This document shows positions 36,078-44,598 of a DNA stretch of 64,000 bases, piece by piece. The notes under the pieces are model-generated. The model worked only from the letters and a program-made list of their open reading frames with translations. It made no database searches and had not been told where the DNA came from. Both the position numbers and the translations under genes were made by a program. Origin of the DNA: an uncultured Lachnospiraceae bacterium (lineage in GTDB: Bacteria; Bacillota; Clostridia; Lachnospirales; Lachnospiraceae); contig CAMBLG010000011.1 in NCBI GenBank assembly GCA_945868435.1, positions 1 through 64,000 on the forward strand, written 5' to 3'. Position 1 is the first letter of the stretch, and every line of letters starts with the position of its first letter.

Positions 36078-37176
36078 ACAGATGCTGGACGCATACGAAA
36101 AAACAATAAGAAATGGAGAAGTGGTAGAAGGTACCGTTATTGATGTGAAGCCTGATGAGATCATCTTGAACATCGGTTACAAGTCAGATGGAATCATTAC
36201 ACGTAATGAATATACAAACGAACCTAATGTTGACCTCACTACAGTCGTTAAGACGGGCGATTCTATGGAAGCCAAAGTCGTTAAAGTCAATGACGGCGAA
36301 GGCCAGGTACTCCTTTCTTACAAGAGACTGGCTGCAGAGAAGGGAAGCAAGAGATTGGAGGAGGCTTTCGAGAATCAGGAAGTTCTCACAGCCAAGGTTA
36401 GCCAGGTATTGGCAGGCGGTGTGTGTGTGATCGTCGATGAGACGAGAGTATTCATCCCTGCAAGCCTTGTATCCGACACTTATGAGAAGGATCTCTCTAA
36501 GTTTAAGGATCAGGAGATTGAATTTGTTATCACCGAGTTCGATCCGAAGAAGAGAAGAATCATCGGTAACCGCAAGACACTTCTGGTTGCAAAGAAGGCA
36601 GAACTTCAGAAGGAGTTATTCGCTAAGATCAATGTTGGCGATGTGGTAGAAGGAACTGTTAAGAATGTGACAGATTTCGGTGCATTTATTGATCTTGGAG
36701 GAGTGGATGGACTTCTTCACATTTCCGAGATGTCATGGGGACGCGTTGAGAGCCCGAAGAAGGTATTTACCGTTGGACAGACGGTGCGTGTATTCATTAA
36801 GAGCATCTCCGATACCAAGATTGCACTTAGCATGAAATTTGAGGATGAGAATCCTTGGAATGGTGCAACTGAGAAATATGCAGTCGGCAATATCGTAACC
36901 GGAAAGGTTGCACGTATGACCGATTTCGGTGCATTCGTTGAGCTGGCACCTGGAGTAGATGCATTACTTCACGTTTCGCAGATCTCTCACGATCATGTTG
37001 AGAAGCCTGCTGATGTGCTTAAGATTGGTCAGGAGGTTGAGGCCAAGATTGTTGATTTCAACGAAGAAGACAAGAAAATCAGTCTGAGTATCAAGGCACT
37101 CACAGAGGCACCTGCAAAGGAAGAGGAGCCATCCGAGGAAGTAACAGAAGAAGTAGCGACTGAGACAGAAGCGTAA
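36058..37176 (+). CDS. rpsA: 30S ribosomal protein S1-like protein (four S1 domains)
   Basis: 372 residues with four consecutive S1 domains at about 17-90, 105-180, 193-260 and 278-350; the last two carry the clearest GTVKNVTDFGAFIDLGGVDG and GKVARMTDFGAFVEL signatures. It ends in an acidic Glu-rich tail. Shorter than the six-domain E. coli S1, as is normal for Firmicutes. The start ATG 36058 lies nine bases after AGGAGG inside ispH, so the two genes are translationally coupled. In some Clostridia these two proteins are fused. Confidence 0.93.
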   Translation: MSEMSFEQMLDAYEKTIRNGEVVEGTVIDVKPDEIILNIGYKSDGIITRNEYTNEPNVDLTTVVKTGDSMEAKVVKVNDGEGQVLLSYKRLAAEKGSKRLEEAFENQEVLTAKVSQVLAGGVCVIVDETRVFIPASLVSDTYEKDLSKFKDQEIEFVITEFDPKKRRIIGNRKTLLVAKKAELQKELFAKINVGDVVEGTVKNVTDFGAFIDLGGVDGLLHISEMSWGRVESPKKVFTVGQTVRVFIKSISDTKIALSMKFEDENPWNGATEKYAVGNIVTGKVARMTDFGAFVELAPGVDALLHVSQISHDHVEKPADVLKIGQEVEAKIVDFNEEDKKISLSIKALTEAPAKEEEPSEEVTEEVATETEA

Positions 37177-37187
37177 TCATATGTCAA

Positions 37188-37214
37188 AAGGAGCTGTCAA
37201 TCTGGCAGCTCCTT
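37188..37214 (+). terminator. Possible terminator of rpsA
   Basis: AAGGAGCTG (37188-37196) pairs with CAGCTCCTT (37206-37214). Only CATTTATA follows, so the T-tract is weak. Confidence 0.5.
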
Positions 37215-37281
37215 CATTTATACCGTTGTATATAGGACTAATTTACTATGAGAACGCGATATCTTAGGAGGAGAAGCGTAT

Positions 37282-38061
37282 ATGTTTGATAATTATGAAG
37301 GGTTTAAAAAGGATGTATTGGCACTCACTAAAATAGACTTGAACTATTATAAAGAGAAGCAGATGCGCCGCCGGATTGATACACTGGCAACAAAGAATGG
37401 ATGCAAGAGCTATGAGGAATATACGAAGATGCTTCGCAACGATGCAGAAAAGTTCGAGCAGTTTGTGAATTTTCTGACCATCAATGTGTCAGAATTTTAT
37501 CGAAATCCGGATCAATGGAAGCTGATGGATGAGACCGTAATTCCAAAGCTGATCAAAGAGCAGGGCAAGAGCTTAAAAATCTGGAGTGCTGCCTGCTCAA
37601 CCGGTGATGAACCATATTCGCTTGCCATGGCTTTTTCCCGTCATGTTCCTCTTGCAAATATCCGGATTCTTGCGACGGATATCGATAAGAAAGTGATTGA
37701 GCATGCGCAGGTTGGATTATACAGTGAGAAAAGTATTGCCGCCGTTCCGGATGACCTGAAGAAGAAATACTTTACACAGGTGGGGTCATCTTTTCAGATT
37801 TCCAATGAAATTAAGCACTGTGTTACCTTTAAGGAGCACAATCTATTGAAAGATGTATATCCAAAGGATTTTGACCTGATTCTCTGCCGTAATGTGGTTA
37901 TTTATTTTACGGATGATGCAAAGGACATGATTTACAAGAATTTCTTTCAGTCCCTGAAACCGCATGGTGTATTGTTTATCGGCAGCACGGAACAGATAAC
38001 GAATTATAAAGATATCGGATTTTCCAGAATGAGCAGCTTTTATTTTGAAAAAACCGAGTAA
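37282..38061 (+). CDS. cheR: CheR-type chemotaxis protein methyltransferase
   Basis: A 259-residue SAM-dependent methyltransferase that methylates receptor glutamates. The N-terminal CheR_N helical part includes NVSEFYRNPDQW. The catalytic domain has IWSAACSTGDEPYSLAM, ILATDID and FDLILCRNVVIYF. No other che or fla genes adjoin it, so this is a detached locus. RBS AGGAGGAG. Its TAA stop lies at the first bases of an inserted MITE; without the insertion the same final residues and a TAA stop would still be encoded. Confidence 0.94.
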   Translation: MFDNYEGFKKDVLALTKIDLNYYKEKQMRRRIDTLATKNGCKSYEEYTKMLRNDAEKFEQFVNFLTINVSEFYRNPDQWKLMDETVIPKLIKEQGKSLKIWSAACSTGDEPYSLAMAFSRHVPLANIRILATDIDKKVIEHAQVGLYSEKSIAAVPDDLKKKYFTQVGSSFQISNEIKHCVTFKEHNLLKDVYPKDFDLILCRNVVIYFTDDAKDMIYKNFFQSLKPHGVLFIGSTEQITNYKDIGFSRMSSFYFEKTE

Positions 38062-38151
38062 CTATTCAGAACTCCTTAGAATTCGATAATCAGAATCGTC
38101 GTGCGGTTTTGCGAATGTATGAGGATGGGTTCTGAATAGTTACCAAACCGA
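38050..38151 (+). mobile_element. IS66-like MITE, copy D, at the cheR stop codon
   Basis: The 86-bp element at 38058-38143 has ends GTAACTATTC and GAATAGTTAC, flanked by AAAACCGA (38050-38057) and CAAACCGA (38144-38151), a 7/8 match as expected for a duplication with one later change. Its first bases GTAA supply the cheR stop codon. Confidence 0.83.
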
Positions 38152-38153
38152 AT

Positions 38154-38210
38154 AAAAAAAGGCGTAAGCTTGAGGAACTTTGATTCCAGTCAGGCTTACG
38201 CTTTTATTTT
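38154..38210. terminator. Bidirectional terminator between cheR and the exonuclease gene
   Basis: GCGTAAGC (38162-38169) pairs with GCTTACGC (38194-38201), with an A-run on the left and TTTTATTTT on the right, so it can stop transcription from both convergent genes. Confidence 0.8.
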
Positions 38211-38225
38211 GCAAATTATTAGGTT

Positions 38226-39329
38226 TTAACGCTTGGTTTCAAACATATATTTCAATATATGATCCACATAACGCCTGAGCATAACGTCGGAAGAACAAAA
38301 ATCCTCCGTCAACTCAAAGTAAGTGATTTTATCCTTGTATTCCTTCCGAAATTCCGGCTGCATGATGCTTTCGTATTGTGGAAGATAAGAACCGGTTCTT
38401 CTGTTGTAGCAGTTGCTGGCGCGGGCTGTCTCCCGATAATCCTTATCTACGAAGGAGGCAACACTTTTGTGGACTGCCATATCTTCCTTGGGAAGATAGT
38501 AGTAATCCTTGTAATTCGAATAGAAATATCGCAGCTCTCCCCGGTAGATCGGGACGCGGATCGAGGTGCGGGACGGACTGATCATCAGGTAAAAATCGCC
38601 TAATTTATGGGAAATCCGCCGGGGAACCGGGTAGTCATTCTGCATGGTTATGATCAGTTCTTCGCCGGTGTTTCCATCGTAACTGTGATACTGGTCAATT
38701 CTTGTGGACAAAATGGAAAAAGCACCATTAAAGATCTCAATATATGAGAGCATCGGAAGCAGATCCATCATACCGATGACATCTTCGTAATTATGCAGAT
38801 GAAGCAGATGATATCCTTCTTCCGTGGGATTTTTTACATACTCGTGATACACATTGATAAGTTCTCCTCCGGAGGCCTTGTCTTCCCGTGGAAGCTTAAG
38901 AAAACTTTCGATGGTTTTTTGCTTGTAATTCGGAAGCTTTAATAAAAATTTGAGCTCGGAAACCGATTTAAAGATGTCCAGGTAGTGGAAATCCCGAAAG
39001 TTTTCCGCAAGTTGATACTGATCGCATTTGGCCTTTAAAAACGGAATGTCAAAGCCGACTCCGTTAAAGGAGATAATGGTATCGTATGCTTTTAACAGTT
39101 CAAGAAAGGCCGTGAGAATCAGCCGCTCTTCGGACGGATTTTCTGCAAAGAACTGATCGATGCAAACGTATTTTCCGGATCTTCTGGCACAGCCGATCAT
39201 ATAAACGGAGGAACTGGCCGGGGAAAAACCGGTTGTCTCAATATCGAAGAAGATGGAACGCTCATCGAAAAGTTGATCGGTAAGGGCATCCTGACGTATA
39301 TAGAGTTCTTCCTTGTGGGTAGTTTTCAT
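38226..39329 (-). CDS. RNase H-fold exonuclease (YprB-like)
   Basis: 367 residues. The N-terminal half is a DnaQ-like 3'-5' exonuclease fold: FFDIETTGFSP holds the first two acidic metal ligands, followed by ISFNGVGFDIPFL and, further on, HNYEDVIGMMDLLPML with the third Asp. This matches the RNase_H_2/YprB family; nucleic acid substrate and role are unknown. The C-terminal 150 residues are Tyr-rich and unassigned. RBS on its strand AAGGAGGAG. Divergent from the Rnf operon. Confidence 0.82.
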   Translation of the reverse strand: MKTTHKEELYIRQDALTDQLFDERSIFFDIETTGFSPASSSVYMIGCARRSGKYVCIDQFFAENPSEERLILTAFLELLKAYDTIISFNGVGFDIPFLKAKCDQYQLAENFRDFHYLDIFKSVSELKFLLKLPNYKQKTIESFLKLPREDKASGGELINVYHEYVKNPTEEGYHLLHLHNYEDVIGMMDLLPMLSYIEIFNGAFSILSTRIDQYHSYDGNTGEELIITMQNDYPVPRRISHKLGDFYLMISPSRTSIRVPIYRGELRYFYSNYKDYYYLPKEDMAVHKSVASFVDKDYRETARASNCYNRRTGSYLPQYESIMQPEFRKEYKDKITYFELTEDFCSSDVMLRRYVDHILKYMFETKR

Positions 39330-39439
39330 TGTGGTCTCCTCCTTAAGGCGATTATATCATAGATTTCTATCTGGTACGAAAAAAAATACAAAATTACCGA
39401 AAAAAATACAAAAATAAGCGTTTCTATTTCGTTAATAAG

Positions 39440-39448
39440 TGCTATAAT
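39440..39448 (+). promoter_or_regulatory. Extended -10 promoter of the rnf operon
   Basis: TGC-TATAAT (39440-39448), with no good -35. It lies 64 bases upstream of rnfC in an AT-rich intergenic region. Confidence 0.55.
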
Positions 39449-39512
39449 TATATCATTATAGGGTCGAAATATATATTATTTTGCCAAAAAAAACAAGAAA
39501 GAGGGCACAAGA

Positions 39513-40838
39513 ATGGGTTTGAAAACATTTAAAGGCGGCGTTCATCCGTTTGAGGGCAAAGAACTTGCCAAGGATTCGCCAATCAAAGAAGTTCTACCCA
39601 AGGGTGAACTGGTATTCCCGATGTCTCAGCATATTGGAGCACCAGCAACTCCGATCGTCGCTGTAGGTGATACGGTGTTAAAGGGTCAGAAGATTGCAGA
39701 AGCCGGTGGCTTTGTATCTTCGCCAATCTATTCTTCCGTATCCGGAACGGTTACCAAGATTGAACCACGGCGCGTTGCAGTGGGGGACATGGTCAATTCC
39801 ATTGTGATCGAGAGCGATGATCAGTTTACGGAAGTAGAATATTCCGCGGTGGAAGATGTAACCTCCCTCTCCAGGGAAGAAATTATTGGTAAGGTGAAAG
39901 AAGCCGGCGTTGTCGGCATGGGCGGAGCCGGATTTCCGACACATGTGAAGCTGTCTCCTAAGGAGCCGGACAAAATTGAATATATTATTGCCAACTGTGC
40001 GGAATGTGAGCCATATCTGACCGCTGATTATCGCAGAATGTTGGAGAATGCAGAAGAACTCATCGAAGGCATGAAGATTATCTTGCAGCTTTTCCCCAAT
40101 GCAAAGGGCGTTTTGGGAATCGAGAACAACAAGCCGGATTGTATTGCAAAGCTGAAGGAACTCACGAAGGATGAAGCTCGCATTGAAGTATGCGAACTGA
40201 TGACCAAGTACCCGCAGGGTGGTGAGCGTCAGCTGATCTATGCATGCACCGGAAGAGCCATTAATTCGAAGATGCTTCCGGCAGACGCAGGCTGTATCGT
40301 AGATAATGTGGAGACAATCATTGCCGTATATAATGCGGTTAAGAACGGAATTCCGGTGATGAAGCGTGTTTCTACCGTGACAGGTGATGCGATTGTCAAT
40401 CCGTCCAACTTCCTTTACAGCATGGGAACTCCGTATCAGCAGTTGATCGATGCTGCCGGTGGATTTAAGACGGAACCGGAGAAAATCATATCCGGCGGAC
40501 CGATGATGGGATTTGCAATGTTTAGCCTGGATATTCCCACAACAAAGACTTCTTCATCGATTTTGTGCATGACGAAGGACGCGGTTGCTCAGATGGGTGA
40601 GCCGCTTGCATGTATCAATTGCGGGCGCTGTGTTGAGGCGTGCCCGGAGAATCTGATTCCTTCCCGTCTTGCCAAATTCGGCAACAACGGACGGATGGAA
40701 GCATTTGAGGCATGGCATGGTTTAGAGTGTATTGAGTGTGGAAGCTGTACCTATGTATGTCCTTCCAGACGACAGGTTGCACAGTCTGTCAAGACGATGA
40801 AGAAATTAGTATTAGCTGAAAAGAGAAAACAAAAATAA
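39513..40838 (+). CDS. rnfC: Rnf complex subunit RnfC
   Basis: A 441-residue peripheral subunit, the NADH-side electron entry/exit of the ferredoxin:NAD+ oxidoreductase. It has an N-terminal barrel-sandwich part (GGVHPFEGKELAKDSPI), the NADH/FMN-binding fold with KVKEAGVVGMGGAGFPTHVKL and IIANCAECEPYLTADYR, and two [4Fe-4S] motifs near the C-terminus: CINCGRCVEACP and CIECGSCTYVCP. First gene of rnfCDGEAB. Confidence 0.97.
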   Translation: MGLKTFKGGVHPFEGKELAKDSPIKEVLPKGELVFPMSQHIGAPATPIVAVGDTVLKGQKIAEAGGFVSSPIYSSVSGTVTKIEPRRVAVGDMVNSIVIESDDQFTEVEYSAVEDVTSLSREEIIGKVKEAGVVGMGGAGFPTHVKLSPKEPDKIEYIIANCAECEPYLTADYRRMLENAEELIEGMKIILQLFPNAKGVLGIENNKPDCIAKLKELTKDEARIEVCELMTKYPQGGERQLIYACTGRAINSKMLPADAGCIVDNVETIIAVYNAVKNGIPVMKRVSTVTGDAIVNPSNFLYSMGTPYQQLIDAAGGFKTEPEKIISGGPMMGFAMFSLDIPTTKTSSSILCMTKDAVAQMGEPLACINCGRCVEACPENLIPSRLAKFGNNGRMEAFEAWHGLECIECGSCTYVCPSRRQVAQSVKTMKKLVLAEKRKQK

Positions 40839-40857
40839 GAGAAAGAGGTGGATTGTT

Positions 40858-41826
40858 GTGAGTGAAAATTATCAGGTTTCATCCGCACCACATGTGCGTG
40901 CCAAAGATTCCACCAGCAGGGTTATGCTGTATGTGATCATCGCATTGCTTCCGGCCAGCCTGTTTGGTATTTATAACTTTGGTATCAGAGCATTGTTTTT
41001 GATCTTGATTACCATTGCAAGCTGTGTGGCTTCCGAGTGGATTTTTGACAAGATCGTACATAAAAAGAATACTATCGGTGATTTGAGTGCAGTGGTTACA
41101 GGACTTTTACTTGCACTGAATTTTCCGGTGAGTCTTCCATGGTGGGAAGCAGTCATCGGTGCGGTGTTTGCCATTGTGATCGTCAAGATGATGTTTGGCG
41201 GACTTGGTCAGAACTTCATGAACCCGGCTTTGGGGGGGCGCTGTTTCCTGCTGATTGCGTTTGCGGCGGATATGACCAACTTTAACGTTACAAAGAATGG
41301 TGTGGACGTTTATACAGGAGCAACACCCCTTGCGTTGATCCGGAATGAGGGATTATCCTCCGTCAATGTCATGGATATGCTGACCGGTAAGATTGCCGGT
41401 ACCATTGGTGAGACTTCCGTTATTGCAATCTTGATCGGAGCAATTATTTTGATCCTCTGTGGCGTGATCAATCTGCGCATTCCTGCGTCATATATTATTA
41501 CGTTTGCAATTTTCGTATTCCTCTTTGGCGCAGAGCGTTTTGATATCACTTATGTTGTTGCAGAACTCTGTGGAGGCGGTCTTATGTTAGGTGCCTTTTT
41601 CATGGCAACCGATTACGTGACCTCTCCGATTACACCCCGCGGACAGATTTTGTTTGGAATCTGCTGCGGTATCTTGACGGGCCTGTTCCGTTGCTTCGGT
41701 GCCAATGCAGAAGGTGTATCCTTTGCAATCATCCTGAGCAACCTGCTTGTTCCGCTTATTGAGAAAATTACGGTTCCCAATGCGTTTGGAGTAGTTAAGG
41801 TAAAGGAGGCAAAGAAGAATGAATAA
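40858..41826 (+). CDS. rnfD: Rnf complex subunit RnfD
   Basis: A 322-residue membrane subunit with about nine helices. It carries a covalently bound FMN through the threonine of YTGATPLALI, the flavinylation motif attached by ApbE (encoded nearby). Translation starts at GTG 40858 after GAGGTGG. It overlaps rnfG by eight bases. Together with RnfE and RnfA it forms the ion channel part. Confidence 0.95.
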   Translation: MSENYQVSSAPHVRAKDSTSRVMLYVIIALLPASLFGIYNFGIRALFLILITIASCVASEWIFDKIVHKKNTIGDLSAVVTGLLLALNFPVSLPWWEAVIGAVFAIVIVKMMFGGLGQNFMNPALGGRCFLLIAFAADMTNFNVTKNGVDVYTGATPLALIRNEGLSSVNVMDMLTGKIAGTIGETSVIAILIGAIILILCGVINLRIPASYIITFAIFVFLFGAERFDITYVVAELCGGGLMLGAFFMATDYVTSPITPRGQILFGICCGILTGLFRCFGANAEGVSFAIILSNLLVPLIEKITVPNAFGVVKVKEAKKNE

Positions 41827-42424
41827 ACGAATTGTACATGACGCTTTGATCCTGACCGCTTTTACATTGGCGCTGGGCCTGATTCTCGGTTTTGTGTACG
41901 GCATTACCAAAGACCCAATCGCAAAGGCAAATGAAGAGGCGACGAAGGCTGCATATCAGGCAGTTTTTGTGGATGCAGATGATTTTAATGAAGTAGATTA
42001 TGACAAGGATGCGGCCAACGCTCTTGTATCGGATGCCGGTTATTCCGATACGATTGACGCAGTAGTGGAAGCACTGGATGCAAATGGCAATGCCCTGGGT
42101 TATGTGATTACTGTTACAGCTAAGGATGCCAGCCAGTCCAGCATCACCTTTTCCGTTGGCATTACCAATGACGGAACGGTGAACGGATATTCCATTACTG
42201 ATATTTCAGAAACTCCGGGACTTGGTATGAAGGCACAGGAAGAGGAATTCTACACCCAGTTCGCCAATAAGAAGGTGTCCGAGTTCGTTGTTGTAAAGCA
42301 GACACCGTCTGCCGACAATGAGATTGAGGCGATTACCGGTTCTACCATTACCTCCAAAGCTATGGCCAACGGTTGTAATGCTGCAATCTATTATTTTGAG
42401 AATGCTCTGGGAGGTGGACAGTAA
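41819..42424 (+). CDS. rnfG: Rnf complex subunit RnfG
   Basis: A 201-residue subunit: one N-terminal helix (about 8-28) and an extracytoplasmic FMN_bind domain. The flavinylation site is the Thr of ITGSTITSKAM near residue 175. Overlaps rnfD at its start and rnfE by one base at its stop (TAATG). Confidence 0.95.
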   Translation: MNKRIVHDALILTAFTLALGLILGFVYGITKDPIAKANEEATKAAYQAVFVDADDFNEVDYDKDAANALVSDAGYSDTIDAVVEALDANGNALGYVITVTAKDASQSSITFSVGITNDGTVNGYSITDISETPGLGMKAQEEEFYTQFANKKVSEFVVVKQTPSADNEIEAITGSTITSKAMANGCNAAIYYFENALGGGQ

Positions 42425-43152
42425 TGAATAAATATGTAGAGCGTTTATATAACGGTGTGATCAAGGAGAATCCTACATTTGTCTTGATGCTGGGAATGTG
42501 TCCGACACTTGCGGTTACATCTTCAGCCATCAACGGTCTGGGTATGGGATTGTCGACGATGGTGGTTCTCATCTGTTCCAACCTGCTGATTTCGTTATTC
42601 CGTAAGATTATTCCGAACGGCGTGCGTATTCCGGCTTACATCGTAATTGTTGCTTCACTGGTTACAGTTGTACAGCTTTTGATGCAGGCGTATATGCAGG
42701 ATTTGTCCAAGGCATTGGGTGTGTATATTCCGCTTATCGTTGTAAACTGTATTATCCTGGGTCGTGCAGAGAGCTACGCATCTAAGAATGGCCCAATCGA
42801 ATCTGTTTTCGATGGGATTGGTATGGGACTTGGATTTACGGTTGGACTTACACTGATTGGTCTGATCCGTGAGATCTTAGGTGCCGGAACTTTCTTTAAT
42901 TTGCCATTTTTATCTGCAATCGAAGGATTTACACCGATCACCATCTTCATTATGGCACCGGGAGCCTTTTTAGTGCTGGGCTTTTTGGTAGCGGGTATGA
43001 ATATTATCCGCAAGAAGATGGAAGAGAGAGGAACACCGCTGGCTGAGCCTGCAGGATGTCTGTCCGGAGATTGTGCACACTGCGGTCAGTCTGCAATGTG
43101 TACGGGAAAAAGCCAGGTAGAAACCAAATCAGCAGATACAGCGGCAAAGTAA
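42424..43152 (+). CDS. rnfE: Rnf complex subunit RnfE
   Basis: A 242-residue membrane protein with six helices, paralogous to RnfA. Conserved stretches are NPTFVLMLGMCPTLAVTSSAINGLGMG and NCIILGRAESYASKNG, whose cysteines help hold a membrane [2Fe-2S] cluster with RnfA in solved complexes. The C-terminal tail has an unusual cysteine group (CLSGDCAHCGQSAMC, about 221-235) that looks metal-binding and extends beyond the usual family end. Confidence 0.95.
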   Translation: MNKYVERLYNGVIKENPTFVLMLGMCPTLAVTSSAINGLGMGLSTMVVLICSNLLISLFRKIIPNGVRIPAYIVIVASLVTVVQLLMQAYMQDLSKALGVYIPLIVVNCIILGRAESYASKNGPIESVFDGIGMGLGFTVGLTLIGLIREILGAGTFFNLPFLSAIEGFTPITIFIMAPGAFLVLGFLVAGMNIIRKKMEERGTPLAEPAGCLSGDCAHCGQSAMCTGKSQVETKSADTAAK

Positions 43153-43167
43153 GGAGGGAGAGAAAAC

Positions 43168-43773
43168 ATGAGTACATTAGCATCATTATTGCTGATCGCA
43201 GTCGGTTCTGCGATTGTAAACAACGTTGTTCTGAGCCAGTTCCTCGGAATCTGTCCTTTCCTGGGTGTATCTAAGAACACAAAAACCGCCGCAGGTATGG
43301 GTGGCGCCGTTATCTTCGTAATTACTGTGGCATCCTTTGTGACAGGGCTGATTTACAAATTTATCCTTGCCAATCCGGCTCTTTTGGCCAAGGGCATTGA
43401 TCTGACATATCTGCAGACAATTGTATTCATTCTGGTTATCGCTGCGCTGGTTCAGTTTGTGGAGATGTTCTTGAAAAAGCAGATGCCGCCACTGTATCAG
43501 TCACTTGGTGTATATCTGCCACTGATCACCACCAACTGTGCAGTGCTGGGGGTTGCCCTCAACTGTGTAACCTATGAATATAACCTGTTAGAGAGTGTTG
43601 TATATGGCTTTGCCACTGCGGTTGGCTTCTTTATTGCAATCGTACTGATGGCCGGAATCCGTGAGAAAATTGAATACAATGACATTCCAAAACCATTTCA
43701 GGGTACGGCAATCGTTCTGCTTACCGCATGTCTGATGTCCATTGCGTTCATGGGCTTCTCGGGAATGATTTAG
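43168..43773 (+). CDS. rnfA: Rnf complex subunit RnfA
   Basis: A 201-residue, six-helix membrane protein paralogous to RnfE. NNVVLSQFLGICPFLGVSKN near residue 18 and TTNCAVLGVALNCV carry the conserved cysteines for the shared Fe-S cluster. RBS AAGGAGGG. Confidence 0.96.
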   Translation: MSTLASLLLIAVGSAIVNNVVLSQFLGICPFLGVSKNTKTAAGMGGAVIFVITVASFVTGLIYKFILANPALLAKGIDLTYLQTIVFILVIAALVQFVEMFLKKQMPPLYQSLGVYLPLITTNCAVLGVALNCVTYEYNLLESVVYGFATAVGFFIAIVLMAGIREKIEYNDIPKPFQGTAIVLLTACLMSIAFMGFSGMI

Positions 43774-43786
43774 GAGGAAATGACTT

Positions 43787-44578
43787 ATGAATATTGTAGC
43801 AATTATCGTCGCAGCACTGGTAGTGGGCTGCGTTGGAATTATTCTTGGATTTTTCCTCGGAATCTCCGGAGAGAAGTTCAAGGTTGAAGTGGATCCCCGG
43901 GAGGAGGCAATTCTTGGCGTCCTTCCAGGCAATAACTGTGGCGGTTGTGGTTATGCAGGCTGTAGTGGTCTGGCCTCAGCAATTGCCAAGGGAGAGGCTC
44001 CGGTAGGCCAGTGTCCGGTCGGAGGAGATCCGGTAGCTGCCAAGGTCGGTGAGATCATGGGTGTGACAGCAGAGGCAGGAAGCAAGAAGGTTGCCTTTGT
44101 AAAATGTGCAGGAACCTGTGAAAAGGCGAAGAAGGATTATGATTATACCGGAATTGAAGATTGCGCCGCTATGGCGTTCGTGCCCAATGGCGGGCCAAAG
44201 TCCTGTAATTATGGATGTCTTGGTTACGGAACCTGTGTAAAGGCTTGTCCGTTTGATGCTATTCATATCGTGGATGGTATTGCAAAGGTTGATGAGAAAA
44301 AGTGTAAAGCCTGTGGAAAATGTGTGGCTGCATGCCCGAAGAACCTGATTGAGCTTGTTCCGTATGAGGCAATGCATCTGGTGCAGTGCAATTCCAGAGA
44401 TAAGGGAAAGGATGTCATGAACGCCTGCTCCGTTGGCTGTATTGCATGTCATCTGTGCGAAAAGAATTGTCCATCCGATGCAATCCATGTGGAGAATAAT
44501 ATTGCGTATATCGATCAGGAGAAATGTACCGGCTGTGGCATCTGTGCAGAAAAGTGTCCAAAGAAAATCATTCTGTAA
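43787..44578 (+). CDS. rnfB: Rnf complex subunit RnfB (polyferredoxin)
   Basis: A 263-residue subunit that takes electrons from ferredoxin. A single membrane anchor (about 3-25) is followed by the [4Fe-4S] motif NNCGGCGYAGC, then ferredoxin-like motifs GTCVKACP, CKACGKCVAACP, CIACHLCEKNCP and CTGCGICAEKCP. Last gene of the operon. The operon couples ferredoxin oxidation to NAD+ reduction and ion export; Na+ versus H+ cannot be read from the sequence. Confidence 0.97.
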   Translation: MNIVAIIVAALVVGCVGIILGFFLGISGEKFKVEVDPREEAILGVLPGNNCGGCGYAGCSGLASAIAKGEAPVGQCPVGGDPVAAKVGEIMGVTAEAGSKKVAFVKCAGTCEKAKKDYDYTGIEDCAAMAFVPNGGPKSCNYGCLGYGTCVKACPFDAIHIVDGIAKVDEKKCKACGKCVAACPKNLIELVPYEAMHLVQCNSRDKGKDVMNACSVGCIACHLCEKNCPSDAIHVENNIAYIDQEKCTGCGICAEKCPKKIIL

Positions 44579-44598
44579 GTAATTGCATATAGGTACAT

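Noticed and set aside
37238-37262. Sigma-28-type promoter before cheR (CGCGATAT at 37255-37262)
   Set aside because: No TAAA-like -35 at the right distance, and the start would fall inside the Shine-Dalgarno sequence.
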